A stretch of DNA of 64,000 bases from JASGDN01 sp049840815 (GCA_049840815.1 JASGJI010000011.1:372001-436000); one strand, 5' to 3'. Numbered from the stretch's first letter, positions 36,316 through 48,011 are shown. Numbers and translations are program-made. The notes: generated by a model not told the origin, from the sequence alone.

Positions 36316-37015
36316 CTACCGCCCCGGCTTCAGGACATATCCACGCCCGCGCACGGTGTGCAGGAAACGCGGCTCGCGCGGATCGGGCTCGATCTTGCGG
36401 CGCAACCGCGTCACCATGACGTCGATCGCCCGCTCGCCGGTCTCGTCCATGTCGAGCGCCGCCACGATATCCTCGCGTGACAGCACCTCGTTGGGCTTGC
36501 GCGCGAGCACGCCCAGCAATCCGGCCTCGCCGCCGGTCAGGCGCACGATGCCCTCGGGGCCGTGCAACTCGCCGCGGGCGGCGTCGAACTCCAGCGCGCC
36601 CAGCGGCAGCGGCCCGGCGGGCGCCTCGCTGACCGGCGGGGGCGGGGCGCGGCGCAGGCAGCGCGCGGATGCGCAGCAGCAGTTCCTTCGGATCGAACGG
36701 CTTGGGCAGATAATCGTCGGCCCCGGCCTCGAACCCGGCGATACGGTCCTCGGGCGCGCCTCGGGCGGTCAGCAGCAGCACCGGCAGGTCGCGGTTGTCG
36801 CGGCGCAGGGCCTCGGTCAGGTCGAGCCCGTTCTCACCCGGCATCATCACGTCGAGCACCAGCAGCTCGGGCTTAAGAAAGCGCATCTTCTCGCGCGCCT
36901 CCGCGGCGTTGGCGGCGGTGGTGACACGAAAGCCGTTCTCCGCGAGATAGCGTGACAGCAGGGTGCGAAGGCGGGCGTCGTCGTCGACCACGAGGATCAG
37001 CGCGTCGTCGGACAC
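36316..37015 (-). CDS. OmpR-family response regulator, frameshifted
   Basis: This is a two-domain regulator of about 233 residues. The receiver domain begins ILVVDDDARLRTLLSRYL and has the phospho-acceptor in LLVLDVMMPGENG and the switch Lys in DDYLPKPFDPKELL. The winged-helix DNA-binding domain is in another frame and includes EAGLLGVLARKPNEVLSRED, VMVTRLRRKIEPDP and TVRGRGYVLKPGR. The shift is near 36,660, in the linker. The uninterrupted frame then runs through the kinase gene, giving a false 679-residue fusion. Confidence 0.88.
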
Positions 37016-37030
37016 GGAGGTTCCTTTCCC

Positions 37031-37582
37031 TCAGGCCTGTCGCGTGTGCCGGGAATGCGGATCGGTCCGATCCACATAGGCGCGCGCGGCCTCGTCCATA
37101 ATGCCTCGCATGACCCGGCGGAAGCCTTCCACCGCCGGGGCGCCGGCATCGCGATAGGCGGCGACGAGACGCTCGCGCTGCCGCTCGAACAGCCGCCGCT
37201 CCAGGGCCTGCCCGTTCGCCGTCAGGGTGAGCAGGCGCTGGCGGCGGTCCGCGCGGCCCTGCGCCTGCGCGACGTACCCCTGCGTCACCAGCGCCCCGAG
37301 CACGCGGGCGAGGCTCTGCTTGGTGATGTGCAGGATGGCGAGCAGGTCGGACACCGGAATGCCCGGGTTGCGGCCGATGAAGTGGAGGGCCCGGTGGTGG
37401 GCGCGGCCGAGCTGAAGCTCATCGAGGATGATGTCGGCGGCGTTGGTGAAATCACGATAGGCGAAGAACAGAAGATCCTGAGCCGCGCGGATTTCCTCCT
37501 CGCGCAGGAACAGCAGGCTGCTGCCGGCCTGGGAGGCCTTGGTGTCCTGTGGCCGCGCGCGGCGCTCCTCAACGTCCGGCAT
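37031..37582 (-). CDS. MarR-family transcriptional regulator
   Basis: This is a winged-helix regulator of 183 residues. The core has GRAHHRALHFIGRNPGIPVS, LLAILHITKQSLARVLGALV and the wing GYVAQAQGRADRRQRLLTLT. It is divergent from ilvE, with a 115-base gap, so it may control ilvE or itself. It ends 15 bases before the response regulator start, on the same strand, and could be co-transcribed with the two-component genes. Confidence 0.88.
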   Translation of the reverse strand: MPDVEERRARPQDTKASQAGSSLLFLREEEIRAAQDLLFFAYRDFTNAADIILDELQLGRAHHRALHFIGRNPGIPVSDLLAILHITKQSLARVLGALVTQGYVAQAQGRADRRQRLLTLTANGQALERRLFERQRERLVAAYRDAGAPAVEGFRRVMRGIMDEAARAYVDRTDPHSRHTRQA

Positions 37583-37635
37583 CGCGGGGCCGGCATGGCT
37601 GGGTTGCCGCCGTCTTAGGGCAGTTTGTTTGACGT

Positions 37636-37645
37636 ATCGATCGAT
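37636..37645. promoter_or_regulatory. Candidate MarR operator palindrome
   Basis: ATCGATCGAT is a perfect palindrome in the middle of the MarR-ilvE divergent gap, within TTGACGTATCGATCGATGCA. A possible -35 (TTGACG) overlaps it. MarR proteins bind similar short palindromes, but the match is weak evidence. Confidence 0.3.
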
Positions 37646-37697
37646 GCATTATAGCGTGCCTCTGCTTAGAGCAAGAATATTACAAGGAACGTAACCC

Positions 37698-38604
37698 ATG
37701 GCGATGGTTCCTTTCGATGACCGGGATGGCTTCAATCTGGTACGATGGAACCCTGGTTCCCTGGCGTGATGCCCGGCTGCACGTTTTGTCGCATGGTCTT
37801 CACTATGCCAGTGGCGTGTTCGAGGGAGAGAGAGCGTATGGCGGGCAAATCTTCAAGCTGCGCGCCCATACCGAGCGTCTGGTTGCCTCGGCGCGGCTGC
37901 TAGGCTTCGAAATCCCCTATAGCATCGAACAGATCGAGGCCGCCTGCCGGCAGGTGCTGGAGGCCAATGGCCTGGTCGAGGCCTATGTCCGCCCGATCGC
38001 CTGGCGCGGGTCCGAGAATGCTCGCGGTGTCGGCGCAGGCGACGAAGATCCACCTCGCGATCGCCACCTGGGCGTGGCCGAACCTGTTCGGAGAGGATCG
38101 GATGAAGGGCGTGCGCCTGGGTATGGCGGAGTGGCGGCGGCCGCATCCAAGGACGGCGCCGTCGGCCTCCAAGGCGGCGGGGCTCTACATGATCGGCACC
38201 CTGTCGAAACATACCGCCGAGGCGGCCGGTTTCGACGATGCCCTGATGCTCGCCTGGGACGGCCATGTCGCCGAGGCGCACCGGCGCCAACATCTTCTTC
38301 GTCATCGATGGCGCGCTGCATACGCCGACACCAGACTGTTTCCTCAACGGTATAACCCGCCGCACCGTGATGTCGATCGCCCGGCGCAATCAGATCAAGG
38401 TGGTGGAGCGGGTGATCCATGCCGGAGGAGATGAAACAGGCCAGCGAGGTGTTCCTCGCGGGCACCGCCGCCGAGGTCACCCCGGTGCGCCAGATCGGCG
38501 ACCTGACCTTCACCCCCGGCCAGATCACCGAAAAGCTGCTGGGCGAATACGAGGCCCTCGTCCGCATGGACCCGGCGGCGGTCGAGGAACGGGCCCCGAT
38601 CTAA
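37698..38604 (+). CDS. ilvE: Branched-chain amino acid aminotransferase, multiple frameshifts
   Basis: This is a PLP enzyme that makes valine, leucine and isoleucine from their 2-oxoacids, about 302 residues. ATG 37698 follows AAGGA. The start reads MAMVPFDDRDGF and, after one extra A near 37,732, IWYDGTLVPWRDARLHVLSH. Later pieces are ATKIHLAIATWAWPN, the PLP-lysine region ASKAAGLYMIGTLSKH, GANIFFVIDGALHTPTPDCF and EVFLAGTAAEVTPVRQIG. Breaks lie near 37,732, 38,020, 38,275 and 38,420. All family motifs survive, so errors are more likely than decay of this essential gene. Confidence 0.85.
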
Positions 38605-38660
38605 ATCCGGGCCACCGATGACGCCGGCCGCGAGCCATGGCAAGGCTCGCGGCCGGCTGG

Positions 38661-38804
38661 AAGAAAAGAAAGAGTCTTCTTTTTCTGAAGAAAAAGAAGC
38701 AAAAAGACTTCATTCGTTTGGAGTCGAGGCGCTTCAACCGATCCAACTTTAAACGGATGAAAGTTTTTTGGTTCTTTTTTTCAAAAAAGAACACTCTTGC
38801 TTTT
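38661..38804 (+). repeat. Dispersed repeat, copy 4
   Basis: This copy lies in the convergent gap between ilvE and moaE. Its right end runs into TTTTATAAATCC, and the moaE stop codon is read from that flank. The same TATAAATCC flank follows copies 6, 7 and (in reverse) 10, so it may belong to the element. Confidence 0.9.
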
Positions 38805-39297
38805 ATAAATCCTGGGGACCCGGTGTTCCCGACCCCAGGGACTCCCGCCATCGCGCGGTCGCCCGGTCATCCGCCTCGCGCGCCTCGACCCAGGCCTCGC
38901 CTCCATCGGCGAAGTGCTCCTTCTTCCAGAAGGGGGCCTCCGTCTTGAGCCAGTCGATCAGGAAGGTGGTGGCCTCGAGAGCCGCGTGGCGATGGGGCGC
39001 GGCGGCCAGGACCAGGACGATGGGGGTTCCGGGCGTCAACCGGCCGACTCGATGGACGAGCGTGCAGGCAAGCAGGTTCCACCGTTTTTCCGCCTGACGG
39101 GCGATCGCGTCCATGGCCCGCTCGGTCATGCCGGGATAGTGCTCGAGGGTCAGGGCGACGACCGGGCGCCCCCCCGCCTCCGCGCGGACGGTGCCGACAA
39201 AGCACCCGATGCCGCCGATATCCTCGCGGCCCGCCATCAGCGCGGCGATGTCCGCACCGGTGTCGAACGCGCCGGCCTGTATCCGCACCGTTGCCAA
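38803..39297 (-). CDS. moaE: Molybdopterin synthase catalytic subunit
   Basis: MoaE transfers sulfur from MoaD thiocarboxylate to precursor Z to make molybdopterin. The 164 residues include GCFVGTVRAE, LTLEHYPGMTERAMDAIA, VHRVGRLTPG and the catalytic end FLIDWLKTEAPFWKKE. Length is typical. The start is ATG 39297, 30 bases after the moaD stop. The C-terminus ends in the flank of a repeat element. Confidence 0.92.
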   Translation of the reverse strand: MATVRIQAGAFDTGADIAALMAGREDIGGIGCFVGTVRAEAGGRPVVALTLEHYPGMTERAMDAIARQAEKRWNLLACTLVHRVGRLTPGTPIVLVLAAAPHRHAALEATTFLIDWLKTEAPFWKKEHFADGGEAWVEAREADDRATARWRESLGSGTPGPQDL

Positions 39298-39327
39298 GGG
39301 TCAGCCGGGCATGGGCCGGGGGCCCCC

Positions 39328-39600
39328 TCAGCCGCCGGTGATGGGAGGGAAGAAGGCGACCTCGTCACCGGCGGCGAGCGGGCTTTCCGGTCCCGCGAAT
39401 TCCTGGTTGACGGCGTAGCGGATCGTCGCGCCGGCCGTGAAGGCGGCGCCATGGCGCGGGCTGCGCGCGCACAGCCACGTGACGAGATCGCCGACGGTCG
39501 TGACATCCGGCGGGGGGGCCACATCCTCCTCGGCGAGGCCGACACGTTCGCGCAGCCAGGCGAAATAGAGCAGGCGCAGGGGGGCTGGGGAGGAGGTCAT
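39328..39600 (-). CDS. moaD: Molybdopterin synthase sulfur carrier subunit
   Basis: This is a ubiquitin-like protein of about 90 residues that carries the sulfur as a C-terminal thiocarboxylate. It ends in the required Gly-Gly (VAFFPPITGG). The fold begins LRLLYFAWLRERVGLAEED. ATG 39600 gives the usual length; ATG 39630 would add ten residues, and neither has a strong ribosome binding site. It is the upstream partner of moaE. Confidence 0.88.
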   Translation of the reverse strand: MTSSPAPLRLLYFAWLRERVGLAEEDVAPPPDVTTVGDLVTWLCARSPRHGAAFTAGATIRYAVNQEFAGPESPLAAGDEVAFFPPITGG

Positions 39601-39641
39601 GATGGCCTGCACTTGGGACATGCCAGCCATAACGCAACCCC

Positions 39642-40223
39642 TCAGCGCGGCGTTGGCACGGTGGTCACCGTCCCATCCGGCGCGATCATGGTGCTCGTGC
39701 CGTTGGCGTTGGGCACGATGATGCCGGTGCCGCCGCGTGGATCGGTATAGGTGCGCACGTTGTTGCCGGGCTGCGGGCTGGCCACGGGGCCGCCCGGGCT
39801 CTGGTAGAACTGTGTCGAGGGCGGGGTCTGGGGCGGCAACTGCGGCGCGGAGGCCGGCTGCGGCGCCGGCGTGGCCGGAGCGGGAGCCACGGAGCCGGGC
39901 GGCACGGAACTGCCTCGTGGCTGCAACCGGGGCGCGTTCGAGAACTCGTTACGATTCTGTTCGCGCTGGAGATCCTGCAGGGTCGGCCCCTCCTGGGCGG
40001 GGCCTGGCCAGACATTGCCGCTTTCGACGGTCAATGGCTCGATATCGACCTCCTGGCCGGAGGCACGGAGCATGTTGGGGGTGTTTCCGGAGGGCCGGTT
40101 CGGATCCGACTGGAATCCATGCGTGTCGGAAATGAAACCGCCGAAGCCATCGAACGGACTGCTGACATAGTTCTGGCAGCCGGAAAGTACCACGGCGAGG
40201 CCGAGCAAGGCAGTGCGCCTCAT
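39642..40223 (-). CDS. Proline-rich lipoprotein
   Basis: This is a protein of 193 residues with a lipoprotein signal (RRTALLGLAVVLSGC, lipobox LSGC with Cys at about residue 16). The mature part is low in predicted structure and rich in Pro, Gln and Ala, with a Gly/Thr-rich end (NANGTSTMIAPDGTVTTVP). The C-terminal segment resembles ends of short outer-membrane proteins that carry a TMI/PDG turn. No function is recognised. It lies between moaD and mobB on the same strand. Confidence 0.65.
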   Translation of the reverse strand: MRRTALLGLAVVLSGCQNYVSSPFDGFGGFISDTHGFQSDPNRPSGNTPNMLRASGQEVDIEPLTVESGNVWPGPAQEGPTLQDLQREQNRNEFSNAPRLQPRGSSVPPGSVAPAPATPAPQPASAPQLPPQTPPSTQFYQSPGGPVASPQPGNNVRTYTDPRGGTGIIVPNANGTSTMIAPDGTVTTVPTPR

Positions 40224-40303
40224 TGGCGGGGGTCCTTGTCATTATTCGGGTCGGACATGCGTCCGGACGGTTGACGGCACTCTGCCTTCGTGACGCTCGC
40301 GGC

Positions 40304-40816
40304 TCAAGCTTGGCGAGCAGTATCAAAACTTTCGAGGGAAAAAATTATCCAATCTGCTATCGCCGAATGAGTGTTGAGTGGCAGCACCGGCCGGTCCCCG
40401 GCGGGGAGGGCCACGTCGCTGGCGATCGCCACGATGTCGGACCGGCCGGGCCACAGCGGAGGCTGGCCCAGGGCGGGGCGGTGGACTTCCAGTTTCGGAT
40501 GTGGATCGGCCTTGAATCCCTCGACGAGCACGACATCGACGGGCGACAGGCGGGTGAGAAGCTCCGCCAGGGGAGGCTCGGGGCCCTGCAATTCATGCAT
40601 CAGTGCCCAGCGCGTGCCGCCCGAGATCAGCACCTCGCGGGCGCCGGCCTCCCGATGACGCCACGAGTCCTTGCCCGGCCTGTCGATATCGAAGCCGTGA
40701 TGGGCATGCTTGACGGTGGAGACGCTCAGCCCCCGGGCGCGGAGCAGGGGGATGAGGGCGGTGAGCAGCGTGGTCTTGCCGCTGCCCGACCAGCCGGTCA
40801 GGCCGACAATTCTCAA
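40304..40816 (-). CDS. mobB: Molybdopterin-guanine dinucleotide biosynthesis protein B
   Basis: This is a P-loop GTPase of 170 residues that assists attachment of GMP to molybdopterin. Walker A is VGLTGWSGSGKTTLL near the start. VSTVKHAHHGFDIDRPGKDS and VLISGGTRWALMHEL follow, then VDVVLVEGFKADPHPKLEVH. A TTG start at 40816 fits the motif spacing and has AGGGA upstream. It completes the local molybdenum cofactor set with moaD and moaE. Confidence 0.88.
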   Translation of the reverse strand: MRIVGLTGWSGSGKTTLLTALIPLLRARGLSVSTVKHAHHGFDIDRPGKDSWRHREAGAREVLISGGTRWALMHELQGPEPPLAELLTRLSPVDVVLVEGFKADPHPKLEVHRPALGQPPLWPGRSDIVAIASDVALPAGDRPVLPLNTHSAIADWIIFSLESFDTARQA

Positions 40817-40956
40817 GTTCGGTATCCCTGGCGCATGGCCGATGGCTCTGGCGGGGGTAAGGCCGCCTGGGTCCGTGTCCCGACGTCCAGGGCGCTTTCG
40901 GGCTGACCGTGAACGGCCGGCGCGCCCGGGATTTTTGGTGTGACGAGCACCTTCAT
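40813..40956 (-). CDS. Possible 47-residue ORF overlapping the mobB start
   Basis: ATG 40956 to TGA 40813 encodes a Pro/Ala-rich peptide beginning MKVLVTPKIPGAPAVHG. Its stop overlaps the TTG start of mobB, as a leader or coupling ORF would. There is no strong ribosome binding site and no recognised homologue. It may simply be spacer sequence between pgsA and mobB. Confidence 0.2.
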   Translation of the reverse strand: MKVLVTPKIPGAPAVHGQPESALDVGTRTQAALPPPEPSAMRQGYRT

Positions 40957-40989
40957 CGGCTCGCCCGTTCCAAGCGGGCCGATGGCGCT

Positions 40990-41601
40990 CTATTTCCCGA
41001 CGGGGCCGGTGTCGCGTGCCACGCCCTGCGGCGGCGCGGCGGCGTGACGCAGGCCCGCCGTGAGGTAGTCCCATCCGGTCACCAGCGTGAGCAGGGCGGC
41101 CACCCACAGCATGATCTCGCCGATATCCGACACCGGCAGCCACGACAGGCGCAGCACCGTGGCCCCGGTATCGCCGGCGAGCAGGGTTCCGAGCGCGCCC
41201 ATCTGGAACCCCGTTTTCCACTTGGCGAGTCGCGTCACCGGCAGGCCGACCCGGATGCCCGCCAGATACTCGCGCAGGCCGCTCACCAGGATCTCGCGCA
41301 GCATGATGACGATGGCCGGGTAGAGACCCCAGGGGCTCAGCCGCGCCATGCCGGCCAGCATCATCAGCGCGGCGCCGACCAGCAGCTTGTCGGCGATCGG
41401 GTCGAGCATGCGGCCCAGGTCGGAGAGTTGCCGGCGCTGACGGGCGAGCTTGCCATCGTAATAATCGGTGATGGCGGCGGCGCTGAAGACGATGCACGCC
41501 AGCAGGTCACCCATCGGCGTGCGGATCGCCACCAGCGCCACCAGCAGCGGGATCGCGGCGATGCGCGAGAGGGTCAGCACGTTGGGCAGGTCGGTCAACA
41601 T
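40990..41601 (-). CDS. pgsA: CDP-diacylglycerol-glycerol-3-phosphate 3-phosphatidyltransferase
   Basis: PgsA is the membrane enzyme that makes phosphatidylglycerol phosphate. The 203 residues begin MLTDLPNVLTLSRIAAIPLL. The CDP-alcohol phosphotransferase signature reads DYYDGKLARQRRQLSDLG and MLDPIADK, with all required Asp and Gly residues. Four to five hydrophobic helices follow. ATG 41601 is chosen because it gives the family N-terminus; longer frames upstream show no similarity. Confidence 0.92.
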   Translation of the reverse strand: MLTDLPNVLTLSRIAAIPLLVALVAIRTPMGDLLACIVFSAAAITDYYDGKLARQRRQLSDLGRMLDPIADKLLVGAALMMLAGMARLSPWGLYPAIVIMLREILVSGLREYLAGIRVGLPVTRLAKWKTGFQMGALGTLLAGDTGATVLRLSWLPVSDIGEIMLWVAALLTLVTGWDYLTAGLRHAAAPPQGVARDTGPVGK

Positions 41602-41800
41602 GGCGATACCCTTAGAGCAGATTGCGCCTGTCTGGAAATCAGGCAGATCGGCGGGACACACGTGCGAGGCCCCCGGACGCGGGGCGCCCCGCGCCGGCGC
41701 GGGGACACGGGGGCGGAACGCGGAGTGCAAGGGGCGGGCCGTACCGGCCCGATCCCCCCGGGCCATCGGCGAATGGGAGACACGGGCCAGCCTCCCATGA

Positions 41801-43724
41801 TCAGGCGACCCCCTCGATCCGGACGCCCGGATGGAAATGGGCATAGACCCGGCGGGCGATCTCGTGGGAGATGCCGGGAGCGGCCCGCAGGTCGTGCAGG
41901 CCGGCCTGCCTGACCCCGCGCGCCGAGCCGAAATGGTTCAGCAGGGCACGCTTGCGCGCCGGGCCGATGCCGGCGATCTCGTCGAGCTCGCTGGTGACCA
42001 GGGCCTTCGATCGTCCGGCGCGGTGCGACGGGATGGCGAAGCGGTGCGCCTCGTCACGCAGCCGCTGAAGGAAGTAGAGCACCGGGTCGCGCGGGGGGAG
42101 CTGGAACGGCGCGCGGTCGTCGGTGTGGAACCATTCGCGGCCGGCGTCCCGGTCGGGCCCCTTGGCGATCCCGACCAGCTTCACGTCGTGCACGCCGATC
42201 GCCTCGAGCACGCCCCGCACGGCGGAGAGCTGGCCGGCGCCGCCGTCGATCAGCACGAGGTCGGGCCAGCCGGGCGGCGGCGCGGCGGGGTCGGGGTTCT
42301 CGCGCAGCGCGCGGCCGAAGCGGCGCTCCAGCACCTCGCGCATCATCGCGAAATCATCGCCCGGGGTGACCGGTCCGCGGATGGAGAACTTGCGGTAGGC
42401 CGACTTCATGAAGCCCTCCGGCCCGGTGACGATCATGACGCCGTAGGGATGGGTGCCCATGATGTGGCTGTTGTCATAGACCTCGATGCGCTCCGGCCGG
42501 GCGGCGAGGCCGAACAGCTCGGCGGTAGCGTCGAGCAGCGCCGCCTGGCCCGCGGTCTCGGCGAGGCGGCGCTCCAGCGCCTCGCGGGCGTTGAGTTCGG
42601 CGTGCGCGACGACGGCGTGCTTCTCGCCCCGTCGCGGCACCGCGATCTCGACCCGCCCGCGCCGGCCGAAGGTCTCGGCCTTCAGCCGCAGCGCCTCCTC
42701 GATCAGCGGCTGTTCCGGCAGCTCGTGGGTGAGCAGCAGCAGGGGCGGCGGCGGCTTGTCGTCGTAGAACTGGCCGATGAAGGCGGCCGAGCACCTCGGG
42801 CGGCTCCTCGGTCCTGGCATGGGTGGGGAAGAAGGCGCGGTTGCCGTTGTTGCGGCCGCCGCGCACGAAGAAGACCTGGATGCAGCTCTGCCCGGCGGTC
42901 TGCCAGAGCGCGATGACGTCGGCATCGCCCAGGCTCGCGGGGTTGATGATATCGGTGCCCTGCACGTGGGTGAGGGCGCGGATGCGGTCGCGGATGGCGG
43001 CGGCGCGCTCGAACTCCAGCACGGCGGCGGCGGCCTCCATCTCGGCGGCCAGTGCCCGTTGCACGGCGGTCTGCTGGCCGGACAGGAAGGCGCGGGCCTG
43101 CGCCACCAGGGCGGCATAGCTGTCCCGGTCGATGCGCCCGACGCAGGGGGCGGAGCAGCGGCGGATCTGATGGAGCAGGCAGGGGCGGGAGCGATGGGCG
43201 AACACCGTGTCGGCACATGACCGCAGCAGGAACACCCGCTCCAGGGCGGTGACGGTCTGGTTCACCGCCCAGGTCGAGGCGAACGGGCCCCAATAGGTGC
43301 CGCGTCGGGCGCGGGCGCCGCGATGCTTGGTGATCTGCGGAAAATCGTGGCCCTCGCTCAGCATCAGCCAGGGGTATGACTTGTCGTCGCGCAGCACGAT
43401 ATTGAAGCGCGGCTTCAGTTTCTTGATGAGGTTGGCCTCGAGCAGCAGCGCCTCGGCCTCGGTGTAGGTGGTGATGATCTCCATCGCCACCGTTTCCGAG
43501 ACCATGCGCCGCAGCCGCTCGGGGAGACGGGCGAGTTGGGTGTAGGCGGCGACACGCTTGCGCAGGACGCGGGCCTTGCCGACGTAGAGCGCGTTCCCTT
43601 TCCCATCGAGCATGCGGTACACGCCCGGGGAGAGCGGCATGGTGGCGAGGGCGGCCTCGATCACGGCGACGCCGCGTGGGCCCGCCTCCTGGCCGGTTTG
43701 GGAGTCCGCGGAGATATCGGTCAT
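41801..43724 (-). CDS. uvrC: Excinuclease ABC subunit C, frameshifted
   Basis: UvrC makes both incisions in nucleotide excision repair. The roughly 640-residue protein has the GIY-YIG nuclease start (MPLSPGVYRMLDGKGNALYV), a UvrB-interacting segment (ALAAEMEAAAAVLEFERAAA), an RNase H-like domain with RIEVYDNSHIMGTHPYGVM and LVLIDGGAGQLSAV, and C-terminal helix-hairpin-helix motifs (DEIAGIGPARKRALLNHFGS). ATG 43724 gives MTDISADSQ. One frame change near 42,795 splits an otherwise complete protein. Confidence 0.93.
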
Positions 43725-44196
43725 ATGGCCAAGGATTAGGCGAGGTTTCGGGGCGGGCTCAAGGCGTGCCGGAATGCCGTGTTTGTCACGAAACGCGACC
43801 ACGGCGGCGGGGTCGCGGATGATCCACCGTTCCTGTGGATAAAGTTGTGGGAAAACAGTCGGGGAAGCGGTGCGACATCAGGCATTTCCTGCCCTTCAAC
43901 GAATTGCCCAGTTTGCATGCATCCATCGTAAGTCATTGATATATATACAATCCAACGTTTCGTTCTCTGTAAGCCGCGCCAAATGGCCGTGCTGGCGGAG
44001 CAAACGGGAGTTCCGATTACGCGCGTGGACAACAATCGGCCTCCTGGTGATTGAATCGTGGATGACGAACCTATCGACAGAGTGAAAGCACCGGGCGTTC
44101 CAACTTTCACGCGTATAATATTACGACAAGGCCAACGCGGGTTTCACGGTATGTTAACGCTTGGCAAACCTGTCCCACGCGTGGTTCCGGCGGCTT
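43725..44196. other. AT-rich intergenic region with one DnaA-box match
   Basis: This 472-base gap holds no supported gene. TGTGGATAA at 43834-43842 is a perfect DnaA-box match, and an AT-rich run (TTGATATATATACAATCC) lies about 100 bases on. GTGAAAG and CTTTCAC near 44,082-44,110 form a small inverted repeat. A single box is not enough to call an origin. Confidence 0.4.
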
Positions 44197-45012
44197 CTAT
44201 TCCTCGATGCGGTGCCCGTTCGCCGGGCTCCATTGCAGGTGCTGCCCGCCGTCGAGCGCCAGCATCTGTCCGGTCAGCGCCGGGAGCGACAGGATCGCCA
44301 GGACAGCCCGCCCCACCTCCGCGGCGGTGGTCCCATGCCCGAGCGGCACGGCGGCCTCCTGCCGGGTGAACTGGGCATCGGTCTGGCGCGCGCTCGGCAG
44401 GGCCGGACCCGGGCCGATGGCGTTGACGCGGATGCGCGGCGCGAGGGCCAGGGCCATCGACTGGGTCAGCGTCCACAGCCCGGCCTTGGAGAGCGTGTAG
44501 GAGACGAAGTGCGGGGTGATCGACCACACCCGCTGGTCGATCACATTGATCACCACGCCCTCGGCGGCGGCGGGCAGGGCGTGGGCGAAGGCCTGGGTGA
44601 GCACGAAGGGGGCGCGGAGGTTGATCGCCATGTGGCTGTCCCAGCCGGCGCGGGTGACGCTGTCCCACTCGTCGCGCTCGAAGATGCTGGCGTTGTTCAC
44701 CAGCACCCCCACCGGCCCGAGCGCGGCGGTGGCGGCCGGCAGCAGGGCCGCCGTCGCGTCCTCGTCGCCGAGGTCGGCATGCACGACCACCGCCTCGCCC
44801 CCCCGCGCGCGGATGTCGGCCACCGTGCCCTCGGCCTCGGCGCGGCGCGTGTGGCAATGGACCGCCACCGCGAGGCCGGCCTCCGCCAGGGCCAGGGCGA
44901 TGGCGCGGCCGAGGCGCCGTGCCGCGCCGGTGACCAGGGCCACGCGGGGGAGACGGGGCGGGAGATCGATCATCGCGCCGGAACCGGGGAAGTCGGTCCG
45001 TGGGCGGGGCAT
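44197..45012 (-). CDS. Short-chain dehydrogenase, pteridine-reductase-like
   Basis: This is an SDR enzyme of about 271 residues. The cofactor motif is VALVTGAARRLGRAIALALA. The TGxxxRxG form and an Arg after the Gly-rich loop suggest NADPH and the FolM/pteridine reductase type. NNASIFERDEWDSV and the catalytic Tyr/Lys in SYTLSKAGLWTLTQSMAL follow, then RVNAIGPGPALPS. The start is ATG 45012 or ATG 44973 (MIDLPPRLPRVALVTG). The substrate is not certain. Confidence 0.8.
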   Translation of the reverse strand: MPRPRTDFPGSGAMIDLPPRLPRVALVTGAARRLGRAIALALAEAGLAVAVHCHTRRAEAEGTVADIRARGGEAVVVHADLGDEDATAALLPAATAALGPVGVLVNNASIFERDEWDSVTRAGWDSHMAINLRAPFVLTQAFAHALPAAAEGVVINVIDQRVWSITPHFVSYTLSKAGLWTLTQSMALALAPRIRVNAIGPGPALPSARQTDAQFTRQEAAVPLGHGTTAAEVGRAVLAILSLPALTGQMLALDGGQHLQWSPANGHRIEE

Positions 45013-45111
45013 GGCGTTACGTCCCTGTCCTGTGCGCCCGCGGCACCCGCGGGAAGAGGCTTGTGACGGTGGCGGGCTGCCCGCATAGTTTGCCTCCTGA
45101 TCGGACATACG

Positions 45112-45408
45112 ATGATCCGGATCGACTGTCCCTGGTGCGGCCCCCGCGACGAGGCGGAGTTCGCCTATCGCGGCGATGCCACTGTCCGAAGCCCGCCTGT
45201 CCGCGCCAGCGAACAGGCCTTCTTCGACTATGTCCGCGCGCGGGGGGTGCCGCCCGGCTGGCATGTCGAGTGGTGGCAGCATGTCGGCGGATGCCGGCAT
45301 GTTCTACAGATCGTGCGCAACGACACCACCCACGAGGTGCGGAACGTGGCTCCCGCCGCGTCCGACCCGGGCCGGACATTCCCTCCCGGGCAGGGCACCG
45401 GGAGCTAA
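45112..45408 (+). CDS. soxD: Sarcosine oxidase subunit delta-like protein
   Basis: This is a small protein of 98 residues with the zinc-binding start IDCPWCGPRDEAEFAYRGD and later VEWWQHVGGCRHVLQIVRND, matching the delta subunit of heterotetrameric sarcosine oxidase. In working operons soxD lies with soxB, soxA and soxG; none is here. It may be an orphan copy, a remnant, or part of another tetramer. It is divergent from the SDR gene and followed by a repeat. Confidence 0.75.
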   Translation: MIRIDCPWCGPRDEAEFAYRGDATVRSPPVRASEQAFFDYVRARGVPPGWHVEWWQHVGGCRHVLQIVRNDTTHEVRNVAPAASDPGRTFPPGQGTGS

Positions 45409-45450
45409 ATACTTCGCCAACCAGGGGAGGCGTTGTTCGTCTGGAAGCAT

Positions 45451-45593
45451 AAGGAAGGGTGTTCTTTTTTGAAAAAAAGAACCAAAAAACTTTTATCCGT
45501 TTGAGCCTATACGGTTGCAACACCTCGACTCCAAACGGACAAAAGTCTTTTTGCTTCTTTTTCTTCAGAAAAAGAAGACTCTTTCTTTTCTTC
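45451..45593 (-). repeat. Dispersed repeat, copy 5 (reverse orientation)
   Basis: This copy lies in the 331-base gap between soxD and the convergent uvrB, which has no gene. The central stem pairs TTATCCGTTTG with CAAACGGACAA, so both arms changed together compared with other copies. The central loop TATACGGTTGCAAC is shared with copy 2. Confidence 0.9.
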
Positions 45594-45739
45594 CGGCTGC
45601 CTCTTGATTCCCCCGATGCCGGCATTTTCCATGAATTACGATCAGCCCGCCTTGCCATGCTGATCCGCCCATAAATTTTCAGCCGCGCAATGAGATGTTC
45701 CCGGATGGAGGCGCACGCTCCGCTGGCTTCGGCCCCGCC

Positions 45740-47926
<2,187 letters not shown>

Positions 47927-48011
47927 CGGGATATCTCCTGCACCCGGGGAGATGGCGCCGGGGGACGGGAAATTCCAGCTACCGGCCGCCTCGGCGGGGA
48001 CGCCAAGGCAG

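Noticed and set aside
34976..37015. A 679-residue fused response regulator and histidine kinase
   Set aside because: The middle of this frame is Arg/Ala nonsense. The DNA-binding domain sits in another frame and stops at 36316, just before a proper kinase start. A single frameshift explains the apparent fusion.
43834..43842. Replication origin at the DnaA box
   Set aside because: There is only one box and none of the genes usually found near alphaproteobacterial origins. It is kept only as a low-interest observation.
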